Assembly: GCA_035559995.1 (NCBI GenBank)
Contig: DATMAM010000051.1
Span: 62,001-126,000 of the forward strand
DNA: 64,000 nucleotides
Source: DATMAM01 sp035559995
Lineage (GTDB): Bacteria > Desulfobacterota > Binatia > UBA9968
Reading direction: 5' to 3'
Below are positions 8,124 to 16,988 of this stretch, piece after piece (positions within the stretch are counted from its first letter, which is position 1; every line of letters begins with the position of its first letter). The position numbers and the translations under genes were made by a program. A model generated the notes under the pieces. It ran no database searches and was not told the DNA's origin. It saw only the letters and a program-made list of their open reading frames with translations.

Positions 8124-8327
8124 ATGACAGGGACCGTAAAAAAGATTGTGCGCGACAAAGGCTACGGCTTTATCGTCCCCGACGACGGCAGCGACGACGT
8201 TTTCTTTCACCGCTCCAGCGTTGCGCCGCGCGTTCGTTTTGAGGACCTGACCGAAGGCGATACCGTCCAGTTTCAGGTGCGGCGCGGCGAGAAGGGTCCC
8301 GTGGCCTTTGATCTGAAGATCCGCTAG
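8124..8327 (+). CDS. Cold-shock domain protein
   Basis: A 67-residue single cold-shock OB-fold. It has the RNP-1-like KGYGFIVPDDG and RNP-2-like DVFFHRSSV motifs, followed by EGDTVQFQVRRGEKGPVAFDLKI. These proteins bind single-stranded RNA or DNA and act as RNA chaperones. The ATG at 8124 is preceded by CGGAGAGC, a usable ribosome-binding site. The aromatic residues of RNP-1 are largely kept (Y and F). It is divergent from the PTPS gene, with 127 bases in between that should hold both promoters. Confidence 0.92.
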   Translation: MTGTVKKIVRDKGYGFIVPDDGSDDVFFHRSSVAPRVRFEDLTEGDTVQFQVRRGEKGPVAFDLKIR

Positions 8328-8409
8328 TTTCGCGCCTGCCGCAGGAGCGTGCCGATGCTCGCCGGCGCAGCCCGCGCCTCGCCAAGCCGAACTTTTGCGC
8401 GCCAGACCT

Positions 8410-10131
8410 ATGGTTCAGCTCGTGACCCGCGCCGCTGCAGCAATTAACGGCGACCGGGTGTTTCTCATCGGCGTCGCCTCGCTCATCGTCTACCTCACGG
8501 TCGTTCCGATCGCCGTCATGATCTTCGGCAGCGTCCAAAGCGGCCTGCCGGGGACGTGGACGGCGTTTACGCTCGACAACTACGCGCGCGCGTTTTCCCA
8601 CCCGGCCCTGTACACGGCGATCGGCAACTCGCTCATCTATTCGGTCGGCGCCGGGCTGATCTCGTTTGTGCTCGGCACCGCGCTCGCCTGGTTGACCGAG
8701 CGGACCGACATGCCGTTCAAGGGAATCGTCTACGCGTCGGTGCTGACGGCGATGATGATTCCGGGTGTCCTGTTTACCATCTCGTGGATCCTTCTGCTCT
8801 CGCCCAAGGCCGGCCTCATCAACGTTTGGCTCATGGAACTCACGGGAACGGCCGCGGCGCCTTTCAATCCTTACAGCCTCGGCGGGATGATCTTCGTTTC
8901 CGGCATCGACGACTTCTACACGCCGTTTCTGTTCATGGCCGCGGCGTTTCGCTCGATGGATCCGTCGCTCGAAGAGGCCTCGGTCGCCTCGGGGGCGAGC
9001 ATGCTGACCACTTTTTTTCGCGTCACGTTGCGGCTCATGCTTCCCGCCGCCCTCGCCGTCGCGCTTCTTATCTTCATTCGCGGGATCGAGGACTTCGAGG
9101 TGCCGGCGCTGCTCGGGATTCCCGCCGGCATCTACGTGATGTCAACCGAGATCTACGTTTCCGTGCGCCGCCCGCCGACCGATTTCAATCTGGCCGCAAC
9201 CTTTTCCATGTTCTATCTGCTGGTCGCCCTGGCCGGTCTCTATCTCTACTTCAAGAGCACAAAAATGACGGAAAAATTCGCCGTGATCACCGGCAAAGGG
9301 TTTCGCCCGAGCACGGTGAGGCTCGGCGCCTGGCGCTGGCCCGCGTTCAGCGGTTGCCTGTCGATCATCGCCGTTACGGTTTACTTGCCGCTGGCGGTCC
9401 TGGCGTGGACTTCCTTGCTTCCGTGGTACCAGCCGCCGTCGCTCGAAAGCCTGCCGCTGCTGACGCTCAAGAACTTTCGCTGGCTGTTCGACGACGAATT
9501 GATCGTGAGCGCCGTCAAGAACAATTTCATCGTCGGCGTTTCCGCGGCGCTCATCGTCACGCTTTTTGGCGCGGTCGTCTCCTGGATCGTCATCCGCACG
9601 CGGCTGCCGGGACGGCGCATCCTCGACGGGCTGGCGTTCTCCGCCACGGCCTATCCGAGCATGGTGCTGGGCCTTGCTCTGGTGTGGTTCTACCTGACCG
9701 TGCCGATTCCCATCTACGGCACGCTCTGGATTCTCGTGGTCGCCTACGTCACCAAGCGGCTGCCGAGCTCGACCCGGGTTTGCTCCGCGGTGATGACGCA
9801 GATTCGCAAGGAGCTCGAGGAGGCATCGGAGGTCTGCGGCGCGAGTTTTCTCAGGACGTTCGCTTCCGTCGTCGCGCCGCTTCTGGTTCCCGGACTGTTC
9901 GTGAGTTTTGTCTCCACATTGACGATGACCTTTAAGGCGCTCTCGCTTCCCGTCCTGCTCGGCCATGCCGGCACCGAGCTGGTCCCGGTGCTGATCTTTG
10001 ACATGTTCGAGTCGGGAAGATATCCCGAGGTCGCCGCCCTCGGCTGCGCCACGATCATCGTCATTACGGCCGTAACGCTCCTCTCGCGGCGCGTGAGCCA
10101 GCGCTTCGGGCTGAGCGCGGCGAGCGGATAG
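8410..10131 (+). CDS. Iron-type ABC transporter permease with two permease domains
   Basis: A 573-residue inner-membrane protein with about 12 hydrophobic segments and two fused BPD_transp_1 domains. EAA loops appear twice: EEASVASGASMLTTFFRVTL in the first half and EEASEVCGASFLRTFASVVAP in the second. This is the FbpB/SfuB layout used for Fe(III) and related importers. ATG 8410 is chosen over a TTG at 8395; neither has a strong ribosome-binding site. No ATPase or receptor is adjacent, but two receptors of the matching family follow at 11210 and 12350 on the same strand, and an orphan ATPase lies at 199-1296. Together they could make one transporter. Confidence 0.9.
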   Translation: MVQLVTRAAAAINGDRVFLIGVASLIVYLTVVPIAVMIFGSVQSGLPGTWTAFTLDNYARAFSHPALYTAIGNSLIYSVGAGLISFVLGTALAWLTERTDMPFKGIVYASVLTAMMIPGVLFTISWILLLSPKAGLINVWLMELTGTAAAPFNPYSLGGMIFVSGIDDFYTPFLFMAAAFRSMDPSLEEASVASGASMLTTFFRVTLRLMLPAALAVALLIFIRGIEDFEVPALLGIPAGIYVMSTEIYVSVRRPPTDFNLAATFSMFYLLVALAGLYLYFKSTKMTEKFAVITGKGFRPSTVRLGAWRWPAFSGCLSIIAVTVYLPLAVLAWTSLLPWYQPPSLESLPLLTLKNFRWLFDDELIVSAVKNNFIVGVSAALIVTLFGAVVSWIVIRTRLPGRRILDGLAFSATAYPSMVLGLALVWFYLTVPIPIYGTLWILVVAYVTKRLPSSTRVCSAVMTQIRKELEEASEVCGASFLRTFASVVAPLLVPGLFVSFVSTLTMTFKALSLPVLLGHAGTELVPVLIFDMFESGRYPEVAALGCATIIVITAVTLLSRRVSQRFGLSAASG

Positions 10132-10272
10132 GGCGCGCGGCCGGACGCTTTTGCCGGACGCCGACGGTCTCAGAGCGCCCTTCCGATTGCAAAGAGCGCG
10201 GCGGCTTTGTTAAGGAAAGCAGAGGCGAAAAACGCGCTGTCGTTCCCTGAAGGCGGTTAAAGGAGAGATCCC

Positions 10273-11178
10273 ATGAGCGCTTTTAAGACGGGCGTCCAGG
10301 CCATCGACCACATCGCGATCCCGGTCCGCGATCTCGATCGCAATCAGGAATTTTACGTCAACGTCCTCGGGCTCAAGTTCAAGACCCGCAGATCCAACCC
10401 CGACGGCACGCCCCGGCAGACTTATGTCCTGGCGGGGGACAACATCATCGGCTTGCACCTTCCCGGGATTCAGGCCGGCGCCTCGGCGACTTCGGCGCCG
10501 CGGATCGCCGTGGGCGTCGGGGAAGAGCGTTTTGACAGCGTGGCGAGAAAGCTGCGCGAGAGCGATCACCCCTTCAGGGGGCCGGTCGAGCATGCGAAAG
10601 ACTCCCCGCTCGCTTGCTCGATCTATTTCGATGACCCCGACGGCAATCACCTTGAGTTTTGTATTCGCCGCTGGGAGCCGCGCCACGAGTGCATCAGCCA
10701 TACGGTGTTTGAAGTGGAAGATCTCGACCGCGCGATCGCCTTTTACACCGAAGCGCTCGGCGCCCGCGCGCCGGTCCGCCTGGGCGGCGAGGTCCTGCTT
10801 CCCGTCGAAAGCGGGCAAATGATCGGCCTCGTGCGGGTGAGCGAGCTTTCCGAGCGCACGCGGAAACACGGCCGCGGCTGTCACATGGCGATGGACGTGA
10901 CGCAGGAAGACTACGACCTCATGGTCTCGCTGGTGGAGCGCTACGGCGGCAAAAATCAGGGCGATCCTCGGGCGATGGACGGCCTTCGGCCGGAAGGCGA
11001 GCGCAGCATCTATCTGTTTGACCCGGACAAGAACAGGCTCCAGATTACGGCGCATCCGCCCGCTGCGGCCGCGGATCTGCTTTCCGACGAAGAAAAGTGG
11101 CGCCGCATCATCGAGAACAGAAAAAAGCAGGGGCGCGGCCTTTCGCGCTGGGAGTCGGGTGGGAAAAAGCTTCTCTGA
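10273..11178 (+). CDS. Two-domain VOC family protein (extradiol dioxygenase/glyoxalase type)
   Basis: A 301-residue protein with two vicinal-oxygen-chelate repeats. The first starts AIDHIAIPVRDLDRNQEFYVNVLGL and ends FDDPDGNHLEFCIRR. The second starts ISHTVFEVEDLDRAIAFYTEALGA and ends LFDPDKNRLQITAHP. The first module keeps the His and Glu expected for metal binding (DHI and HLEF). The second has Gln where the Glu should be (RLQI), so the metal site may be built from mixed modules or only one may be active. GGAGAGATCCC before the ATG is the ribosome-binding site. The C-terminal 40 residues are basic. It lies 31 bases before the first of the paired binding proteins and may be co-transcribed with them. 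Confidence 0.82.
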   Translation: MSAFKTGVQAIDHIAIPVRDLDRNQEFYVNVLGLKFKTRRSNPDGTPRQTYVLAGDNIIGLHLPGIQAGASATSAPRIAVGVGEERFDSVARKLRESDHPFRGPVEHAKDSPLACSIYFDDPDGNHLEFCIRRWEPRHECISHTVFEVEDLDRAIAFYTEALGARAPVRLGGEVLLPVESGQMIGLVRVSELSERTRKHGRGCHMAMDVTQEDYDLMVSLVERYGGKNQGDPRAMDGLRPEGERSIYLFDPDKNRLQITAHPPAAAADLLSDEEKWRRIIENRKKQGRGLSRWESGGKKLL

Positions 11179-11209
11179 GACTTTGGGGTTCGTCGTTTCG
11201 CGAACCGCC

Positions 11210-12286
11210 ATGGGAACGCTGCTCGTCTTGCTCGTTTTTTTGGCGCCGGGCTTTGCTTGGGCAAGCGCCGAAGAGCTGTTCGATCGGCTCAACAGGCTGG
11301 GCCCCTCCGAGCGCCAGCAGCGACTGATCGAAGGGGCCAAAAAAGAAAAGGAAGTACTGCTCTACTCGTCTTCTGGCCTGGAGGAAATCCGCGCGCTGCA
11401 AAAGGCCTTCACGAAGAAATATCCCTTTCTGCAATTCCGCTTTAATCGAAAGGGCGGAAGCCAGCTCTTCGAGGTCGCGTTCCTGGAGTTCAGCGGCAAG
11501 AAGTACCTCGCCGATGTCTACTGGGCGGGCGTGTCCACGGTCGGGCCGATGCTCAAGCACAGGGGGATGCTTGCGCGCTACGTCTCTCCCGAGAGGCAAG
11601 CGGTGCCCGAGGAGTACAGAGACCGGGAAGGTTATTGGACGGGAACCCGAATTTCCATGGCGATTTTCGCCTACAACGCCAAAAAAGTGCCGCAGGACAA
11701 AGTTCCGAAGACCTATCCGGATCTGCTGGACCCGTTCTGGAAACGGAAATTTTCTTTGGACAGCAACCCCGGACGGTTCACCTATTTGCTCGCCCAGCGC
11801 TGGGACTGGGAGAAGCTGGCGGACTATCACAAAAAGCTGGCGCAACAAGAGCCCCAGCTTCACCGGGGGCGAGCCGCGGGGCTGCAACTTCTGCTTGCGG
11901 GCGAGGTGACGGGAGCTTTGGACATTAATGCCGACAATATCATCGGGGTCCAAAAGCAAGGAGCGCCTCTGGATTACGCCGTCATGGACCCGACGCTGCT
12001 TTCGCTGACCGCTCTGGCGATGCCGCACGCGCCGGCGCATCCGCACGCGGCCGCGCTTCTCTACGATTTTATCCTATCCGCGGACGGCCAGTCGGTGCTC
12101 GCCGCGGAGGACAACATGCCGATCCGCGAAGGCGTCGAGGCAACTTCCAAAGAGCTGATGAAGAGATACAAAGAAGGCCGGGCGCAAAAGAAGTTCATCA
12201 TCCAGTCGCCGGCCACTTTCGATCACGCGCAGGAGGACAAGTACAACCGGCTGTACATCGACACATTGGTGAAAAAAGCCAATTAG
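11210..12286 (+). CDS. ABC transporter substrate-binding protein, iron-type (first of tandem pair)
   Basis: A 358-residue predicted periplasmic receptor. A hydrophobic signal (LLVLLVFLAPGFAWASA) precedes a mature region with LLYSSSGLEEIRALQKAF, KKYPFLQFRF and ADVYWAG, the lobe-1 features of the Fe(III)/2-aminoethylphosphonate group of solute-binding proteins. The open frame runs upstream into the VOC gene; I take ATG 11210 because the signal peptide begins there. It is about two-thirds identical by eye to the next gene over its whole length, so the two arose by tandem duplication. Its ligand is unknown. The upstream iron-type permease at 8410 is the natural partner. Confidence 0.88.
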   Translation: MGTLLVLLVFLAPGFAWASAEELFDRLNRLGPSERQQRLIEGAKKEKEVLLYSSSGLEEIRALQKAFTKKYPFLQFRFNRKGGSQLFEVAFLEFSGKKYLADVYWAGVSTVGPMLKHRGMLARYVSPERQAVPEEYRDREGYWTGTRISMAIFAYNAKKVPQDKVPKTYPDLLDPFWKRKFSLDSNPGRFTYLLAQRWDWEKLADYHKKLAQQEPQLHRGRAAGLQLLLAGEVTGALDINADNIIGVQKQGAPLDYAVMDPTLLSLTALAMPHAPAHPHAAALLYDFILSADGQSVLAAEDNMPIREGVEATSKELMKRYKEGRAQKKFIIQSPATFDHAQEDKYNRLYIDTLVKKAN

Positions 12287-12349
12287 CTGGCTCGGCCCGA
12301 AGCGCCCCCGCAATCGGGCCACGATCGTTGCGGCCGTCAAGGTGCTCTT

Positions 12350-13435
12350 ATGAAGTGGACGAACGGGTTTTTGGTCTGTGCGCTTGTGCTCTTTCCTATA
12401 ACTGCCTGGGCGGGCGCGGCCGAGGTTTTGAGCCCGCTCGAGAAGTTGCCGCCGGCGGAGCGCCAGCGGCGGCTGATCGAGGGCGCGAGAAAGGAGGGGG
12501 AGATCATGATCTATTCCTCCTCCGGCTTGGAAGAGATCCGCGCTCTGGTGAAGGCGTTCGGCAAGAAGTATCCCTTCCTGCAGGTGCGCTACAATAAAAA
12601 GGGCGGAAGCCAGCTATTTACGGTCGCGCAGATGGAGTTCGTCGGCAAAAAATACCTGGCCGACGTTTACTGGGCCGGCTACTCGACCATCGGCCCGATG
12701 CTCAGAGAAAAAGGGATGCTCGCCCGCCATCTCTCTCCGGAGCGGGCGGCGGTCGCTGAGGAGTACAAAGACCGGGAGGGTTACTGGACCGCCACGCGCA
12801 TCTCCATGGCGATCTTCGCCTATCACGCCAAGAAGGTGCCGCAGGACAAGGTCCCCAAGGACTACTGGGACCTCCTGGACCCGTTCTGGAAGGGAAAAAT
12901 CTCGATCGACAGCAGCCCCGGCCGCTTCACTCACCTGCTCGTGGAAAAATACGGCTGGGAGAAAGCCGCGGACTTTCACAGGAAGCTCGCCGCGCAGGAT
13001 CCCAGGATTCACCGCGGGAGGACGGCCAGGGTGCAGCTCATCCTGGCGGGCGAGGCGCTCGGCGCGCTCGACATCAACGCGGACAACATCATCGGCATGC
13101 AAAAAGAGAACGCGCCGCTCGATTTTGCCGTCATGGAGCCGACGCTGCTGTCGCTTACGTCGGTGGCGGTGCCGCAAACGCCGGCGCACCCGCACGCCGC
13201 CGCGCTCTTTTACGACTACATCCTCTCGAAGGAAGGCCAGGAGGCGCTCGCGGTCGAAGACAATATTCCGATCCGCGACGACGTGGAAATCAAATCCCCG
13301 GAGCTGGCAAAGCGGTACCGTGACGGCCGCGCGCAAAAAAAGTTTATCATCCAGTCGCCCGGCACCTACGACCCCGCGGCCGAAGAAAAAAACGACAAGC
13401 TCTACGTCGACACGTTGCTCAAGAAGGGGCGTTGA
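12350..13435 (+). CDS. ABC transporter substrate-binding protein, iron-type (second of tandem pair)
   Basis: A 361-residue paralogue of the preceding gene, with its own signal peptide (MKWTNGFLVCALVLFPITAWAGA). Shared blocks include YSSSGLEEIRAL, KGGSQLF, KKYLADVYWAG, RISMAIFAY, KKVPQDKVPK and GALDINADNIIG. Differences cluster in surface segments and near GYSTIGPMLREKGML, so the ligand specificity may have drifted. The intergenic gap is 63 bases. It is convergent with the methyltransferase gene, whose stop lies only 9 bases away. No transporter membrane subunit follows. Confidence 0.88.
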   Translation: MKWTNGFLVCALVLFPITAWAGAAEVLSPLEKLPPAERQRRLIEGARKEGEIMIYSSSGLEEIRALVKAFGKKYPFLQVRYNKKGGSQLFTVAQMEFVGKKYLADVYWAGYSTIGPMLREKGMLARHLSPERAAVAEEYKDREGYWTATRISMAIFAYHAKKVPQDKVPKDYWDLLDPFWKGKISIDSSPGRFTHLLVEKYGWEKAADFHRKLAAQDPRIHRGRTARVQLILAGEALGALDINADNIIGMQKENAPLDFAVMEPTLLSLTSVAVPQTPAHPHAAALFYDYILSKEGQEALAVEDNIPIRDDVEIKSPELAKRYRDGRAQKKFIIQSPGTYDPAAEEKNDKLYVDTLLKKGR

Positions 13436-13444
13436 GAAAACCGC

Positions 13445-14467
13445 TCACTTTCTGGCGAAGATGAGCGTCGTCCCGGGCAAAGTCTCGGGGAGATCGCCCT
13501 TCGCTTCGATTTCCCTGAACCCCGCCTGGCGGAGCCAGCTCGAGTATTCCGAAAGCGTGTAGCACTCGCCCGCCGGCGTGTGCGTGAGCGTGTAAACCGA
13601 AAACCGGAGCGGAAAGCTCGGCCCCGTTCTCTCTTCGTTGGGGAGAAAGTCGTTGATCACAAACACCCCGCCGGGCCGCAGAAAACGAAACGCCTTGTGA
13701 AAGAGCTGCCGGTTGCCGTCGGGCGACTCGAAGCGGCAAAAATTGCTCGCGAGAACGAGATCGTAGGAGTTCTCCTCTGCCGGCGCGGTGCGAAATTCGC
13801 CGTCGATAAAGCGCATCTTGCCGCCGAAGCCCCGCTCGCGGCTGAGCCGCTTCGCCACCGCATTCACGTTCCGCCAGTCGATCTGGGTGATTTGCGCCGC
13901 CGGATCGTGCTCCAGAATGGTCATGCCGAAGATGCCCGAGCCGCCGGCGATGTCCAGGACGCGGAGGCCCTTTCGCTCGCTGCCGATCCGCAGAATGCGG
14001 CACAGCTGCGCCGCGACGGGCTTTGCGATCGGCAGGATGCCGACGACCAGCTTCTCCCAGACTTCGAGTTCGCCCGCGGTGTCCAGTCTTCCTTTCGGCC
14101 TTCCCGTCTTGAGCGTCTCCTTGAGTTGCGCAAGCCCGTCCCACATCGCAAGCGCCACGTGGCGAAAATCGCCGACGTAGCCCGGCTTGTCTTTCACCAG
14201 AAACGACTCGCTGATCGGCGTGAGAAAATATTTCTGATCGCGCTTTTCCACCAGCGCAAGCGCAATCAGGCTGTCGAGCACGATGCGCGTGGCGCGCGGC
14301 GCGGTACCCGCCGCGCGCGCGATTTCCTCATAGCCGCGAAGGCCCCGGTGGATCCAGGTGAAGAAGTCGTACTCGAGGGCGGCGTCGAGAATCCTGCTGT
14401 TGCCGAAATCGGCGAGCAGGCGGAGGATCGGATGAAACGAAAGCTTCGCCGTTTGCGTGCCGCTCAC
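13445..14467 (-). CDS. SAM-dependent methyltransferase with winged-helix N-terminus (O-methyltransferase type)
   Basis: A 340-residue enzyme of the COMT/hydroxyindole O-methyltransferase type. Residues 10-100 form the dimerisation winged helix (GYEEIARAAGTAPRATRIVLDSL). SAM-binding motif I is LRVLDIAGGSGIFG, followed by the acidic QIDW, and a late LRPGGVFVINDF strand. In this family the catalytic base is usually a His in the C-terminal third; here the region after VINDF contains no clear His at the usual spot, so the methyl acceptor atom is uncertain. It is the last gene of a three-gene operon and overlaps the preceding gene by 4 bases (ATGA). Confidence 0.86.
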   Translation of the reverse strand: MSGTQTAKLSFHPILRLLADFGNSRILDAALEYDFFTWIHRGLRGYEEIARAAGTAPRATRIVLDSLIALALVEKRDQKYFLTPISESFLVKDKPGYVGDFRHVALAMWDGLAQLKETLKTGRPKGRLDTAGELEVWEKLVVGILPIAKPVAAQLCRILRIGSERKGLRVLDIAGGSGIFGMTILEHDPAAQITQIDWRNVNAVAKRLSRERGFGGKMRFIDGEFRTAPAEENSYDLVLASNFCRFESPDGNRQLFHKAFRFLRPGGVFVINDFLPNEERTGPSFPLRFSVYTLTHTPAGECYTLSEYSSWLRQAGFREIEAKGDLPETLPGTTLIFARK

Positions 14468-15261
14468 AGGCTATAGAGCCCCTCTCTGTTGACGAACTGG
14501 TAAACGCCCTCGAAGAACCACGCGAAATACGCGCTGCCCGTGCGCAGGCAGTACTCGAGGCTAAAGCCGGGCCGCGTGTCCGCGCGCCCGTCCTCCAAGA
14601 TCCGCCGCAAAACCATCCAGTCCAGATCCGCGTGCGCGAGCACGCCGTCCGCGTGCACTTCGAGGTCGGCTTCGGAGTGCACGCGGAAATAGACGATCTT
14701 TTCCTCCGGCAGTTTGTACGCCTGGCGCAGCGCCGTGCCGAAGAACTTGGCCCAGTGGCCGACGGCCTCTTCGACGCAAAACGAAGCCCACCACTCGGCC
14801 ATCGTCCCCTCGTAGAGAACGCCGCGGTAGTACTCCAGAAAGGCGCGGCACTCGGGCAGCATTTCGTAATCGATCATCTCCTCGTCGCGGAGACCGAACA
14901 CCCGCCCCTGGTCCAGCACGATGCGGATGTGTCCGGGAGGCCTGGGATGAATCATCTCGTCGGCGACATGGTTGGCGAAGTGCGCCTGCAGATCCGGATG
15001 GCGCTTGAAGAAAGGCAGGTGGCGCTGGTAGGCGACGCCGTGCAGGTTGTTGATCTCGGCGACAAAGCCGTACCAGTTTTGCCAAAAAACTTTGATCGCC
15101 TCCATCGGCAGCGTCCCCGCCGCAAGATCCCTGTGAAAGCGGCCTTTGAGAAGCCAGCGGTCCGTGACATCGAGGAGCACCTTGCGGAGCTCCGCCACCA
15201 CGGCCTCGGACTCTTCGGGGGTGAGCTTTTTTCCAAAATAGTCTTTTCTTACGGGGGCCAT
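14464..15261 (-). CDS. Haem-oxygenase-like (TenA/PqqC-type) metalloenzyme
   Basis: A 265-residue helical protein of the 'iron-containing redox enzyme' group, a haem-oxygenase-like fold that holds a di-iron site in enzymes such as UndA and CADD. Candidate ligands are E and H in FANHVADEMIHPRPPGH, E in FCVEEAVGHWAKFFG, and the late cluster VHSEADLEVHADG. The His-to-Asp spacing there fits the HxxxD rule, but the following His is one residue late, so ligand assignment is tentative. The ATG at 15261 follows GAGGAG. It sits 68 bases after the FAD oxidase and overlaps the methyltransferase, so all three probably serve one pathway. Confidence 0.82.
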   Translation of the reverse strand: MAPVRKDYFGKKLTPEESEAVVAELRKVLLDVTDRWLLKGRFHRDLAAGTLPMEAIKVFWQNWYGFVAEINNLHGVAYQRHLPFFKRHPDLQAHFANHVADEMIHPRPPGHIRIVLDQGRVFGLRDEEMIDYEMLPECRAFLEYYRGVLYEGTMAEWWASFCVEEAVGHWAKFFGTALRQAYKLPEEKIVYFRVHSEADLEVHADGVLAHADLDWMVLRRILEDGRADTRPGFSLEYCLRTGSAYFAWFFEGVYQFVNREGLYSL

Positions 15262-15329
15262 TTTTTTCTCCTCTGCATCCTTGGTCGAGAAACCCTGCTT
15301 TCCTGGCTCTTGCACCCGGCAAATCGTCG

Positions 15330-16814
15330 TCAGTACAGCGCCCCTGGATTCAAGATGTTGTTGGGGTCGATCAGCCGCTTGATTTCCTTGACAAGCTCGT
15401 ACAGGCTTCCGAGCCGGCCGTAAGGCAGCGGACCTTTCGTGCTCAGCGTGGGAGCGGTCCAGACGACCCCGCGCCGGTTGGTGAATTCCGCCACCATGCC
15501 CATCCATTTTCTGAGCCTGGCAACGTCTTCCGGGTCGTAGGGATTGTAGAAGACAAAATACTCTTCTTTCATCGCCAGATCGCGCGTGACATAGCTGTCG
15601 TGCTGCGGCGCGTGCGCCGCATCCCAAAGGCCGCACTCGCGCTTGGCGGCTTCGTCGAGCTCGTACAGCTCTTTTACGAAAGTGATCGGGTACATTTTGG
15701 AAGTGACCGCAAACATCCCGGCATGGCGCACGACCGAAGCGCACCAGCCGTCCGGGCCCATGATGTGAAAGTCCGGCCAGCCGTGCAGGCCGAATTCCTG
15801 AGCTTTCGCGCCCATCGCTTTGTCCGCGATCTCTTTAACCTCGACGGCGCCCAACTCGCCGTAGATCGCGCGCATTCGCTTCTCTCGGTAAGCCAGCTCC
15901 TCGGCGTCGCGCGCGAACAGAATCGTTTTTAGAAAGAACCAAGCGTCGTCGGGAATTTTGCTCTTGTCGTACAGCCCTTCTTCCATCGGCCAGTGATATT
16001 GCCAGCGGTCGGTGAAATGAATGTCGTAGGCGGTTTCGCTTTTGACCAGCCGGAGCATGGCTGCTTGCGCCTGCTCGAGCTGGTCGCGGCGAAACGCGTA
16101 GCAGTAGTCGTGCAGCCACTCTCTTCGCCCCTCGATCGCGCGCAGGCACACCTTGCTGATCAGGCCCATCGCGCCGGCGGAAAGCGTAAACAGGCCCATC
16201 AGGTCCGGCAGGTGGATCCATTTCTGAAACGGCCCGAAGGTCGTGTCCTTGTTGGCCAAGGCCCCGAGACGGACCGTCTCGCCGTTGGGCAGCACGACTT
16301 CGAGGCCGATGACAAGATCGGCAATCCAGCCGTAGCGCGTCATGCCGTAGCCGATGCCGCCTTTGGTGACCATCGCGCCGATGATCACCGAATTGCCGTA
16401 GCTGCCGTAGTTGGGCAGCATGAGGCCGTGCCGCCCGAGCGCGTGGTGGATGGCGTAGACGCTGGCGCCGCCTTCGGCGATCACATACTGAAGCGTGGGA
16501 TTGACCTCCAGGACCTTGTCCATGCCGAGCATGTCGAGAAGGATGCCGCCCTTGAGAGGAGAGCTAATCCCCATGCCGACGCCGCCTTTGGCGACGATCG
16601 GAATCTTGTGCTCGTTCGCGAACTTGAGAATCTCGCCGAGCGGATGGCGCCCGTCTTCGGTGGATTCGACCCGCACGATCACGTCCGGCAGCGCCGGGTA
16701 AGCGCCGTACGCGAGCGTGTGCTGGTAATTGATCTTGTCGATCGGATTGGTCGAGACAAACCGCGGTCCGACGATCCTCTGGAGACCGGAGACGATTTCA
16801 TCCAGGGAGAGCAT
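15330..16814 (-). CDS. FAD-linked oxidase of the VAO/PCMH family (4-cresol dehydrogenase/vanillyl-alcohol oxidase type)
   Basis: A 494-residue flavoenzyme. The FAD domain shows FANEHKIPIVAKGG, LDMLGMDKVLEVNPTLQYV, GNSVIIGAMVTKGGIGYGMTRYGW and GLEVVLPNGETVR. The C-terminus ends LIDPNNILNPGALY, the usual VAO family terminus. The region LFTLSAGAMGLISKV matches the substrate-loop part of 4-cresol dehydrogenase-like enzymes, which oxidise para-alkyl or methoxy phenols. No signal peptide is seen. It is the first gene of the three-gene operon leading to the metalloenzyme and methyltransferase. A phenolic substrate is likely, but which one is unknown. Confidence 0.86.
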   Translation of the reverse strand: MLSLDEIVSGLQRIVGPRFVSTNPIDKINYQHTLAYGAYPALPDVIVRVESTEDGRHPLGEILKFANEHKIPIVAKGGVGMGISSPLKGGILLDMLGMDKVLEVNPTLQYVIAEGGASVYAIHHALGRHGLMLPNYGSYGNSVIIGAMVTKGGIGYGMTRYGWIADLVIGLEVVLPNGETVRLGALANKDTTFGPFQKWIHLPDLMGLFTLSAGAMGLISKVCLRAIEGRREWLHDYCYAFRRDQLEQAQAAMLRLVKSETAYDIHFTDRWQYHWPMEEGLYDKSKIPDDAWFFLKTILFARDAEELAYREKRMRAIYGELGAVEVKEIADKAMGAKAQEFGLHGWPDFHIMGPDGWCASVVRHAGMFAVTSKMYPITFVKELYELDEAAKRECGLWDAAHAPQHDSYVTRDLAMKEEYFVFYNPYDPEDVARLRKWMGMVAEFTNRRGVVWTAPTLSTKGPLPYGRLGSLYELVKEIKRLIDPNNILNPGALY

Positions 16815-16988
16815 GACAGGCCAAAATCAAGTTTTCCCGCGCCCTCAACTTCGGCGGCGCTCAGCGCAGGCTTTTCCAAAGCGCGAAACCTTATTTCCCG
16901 ATCTTAGACTCCTTTCCGCCAAAAGAAGGAGAGCGGCGGATTTTTCGGCTGCGACAGCGGGAAAACTCACGCTCAGGCTCGCAAACGA

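Noticed and set aside
16910..16945. Two competing hairpins in the 174-base gap between the FAD oxidase and SDR genes
   Set aside because: The stems are 5 to 6 bp with 10- to 14-base loops and only one has a T-run. Too weak to call a terminator.
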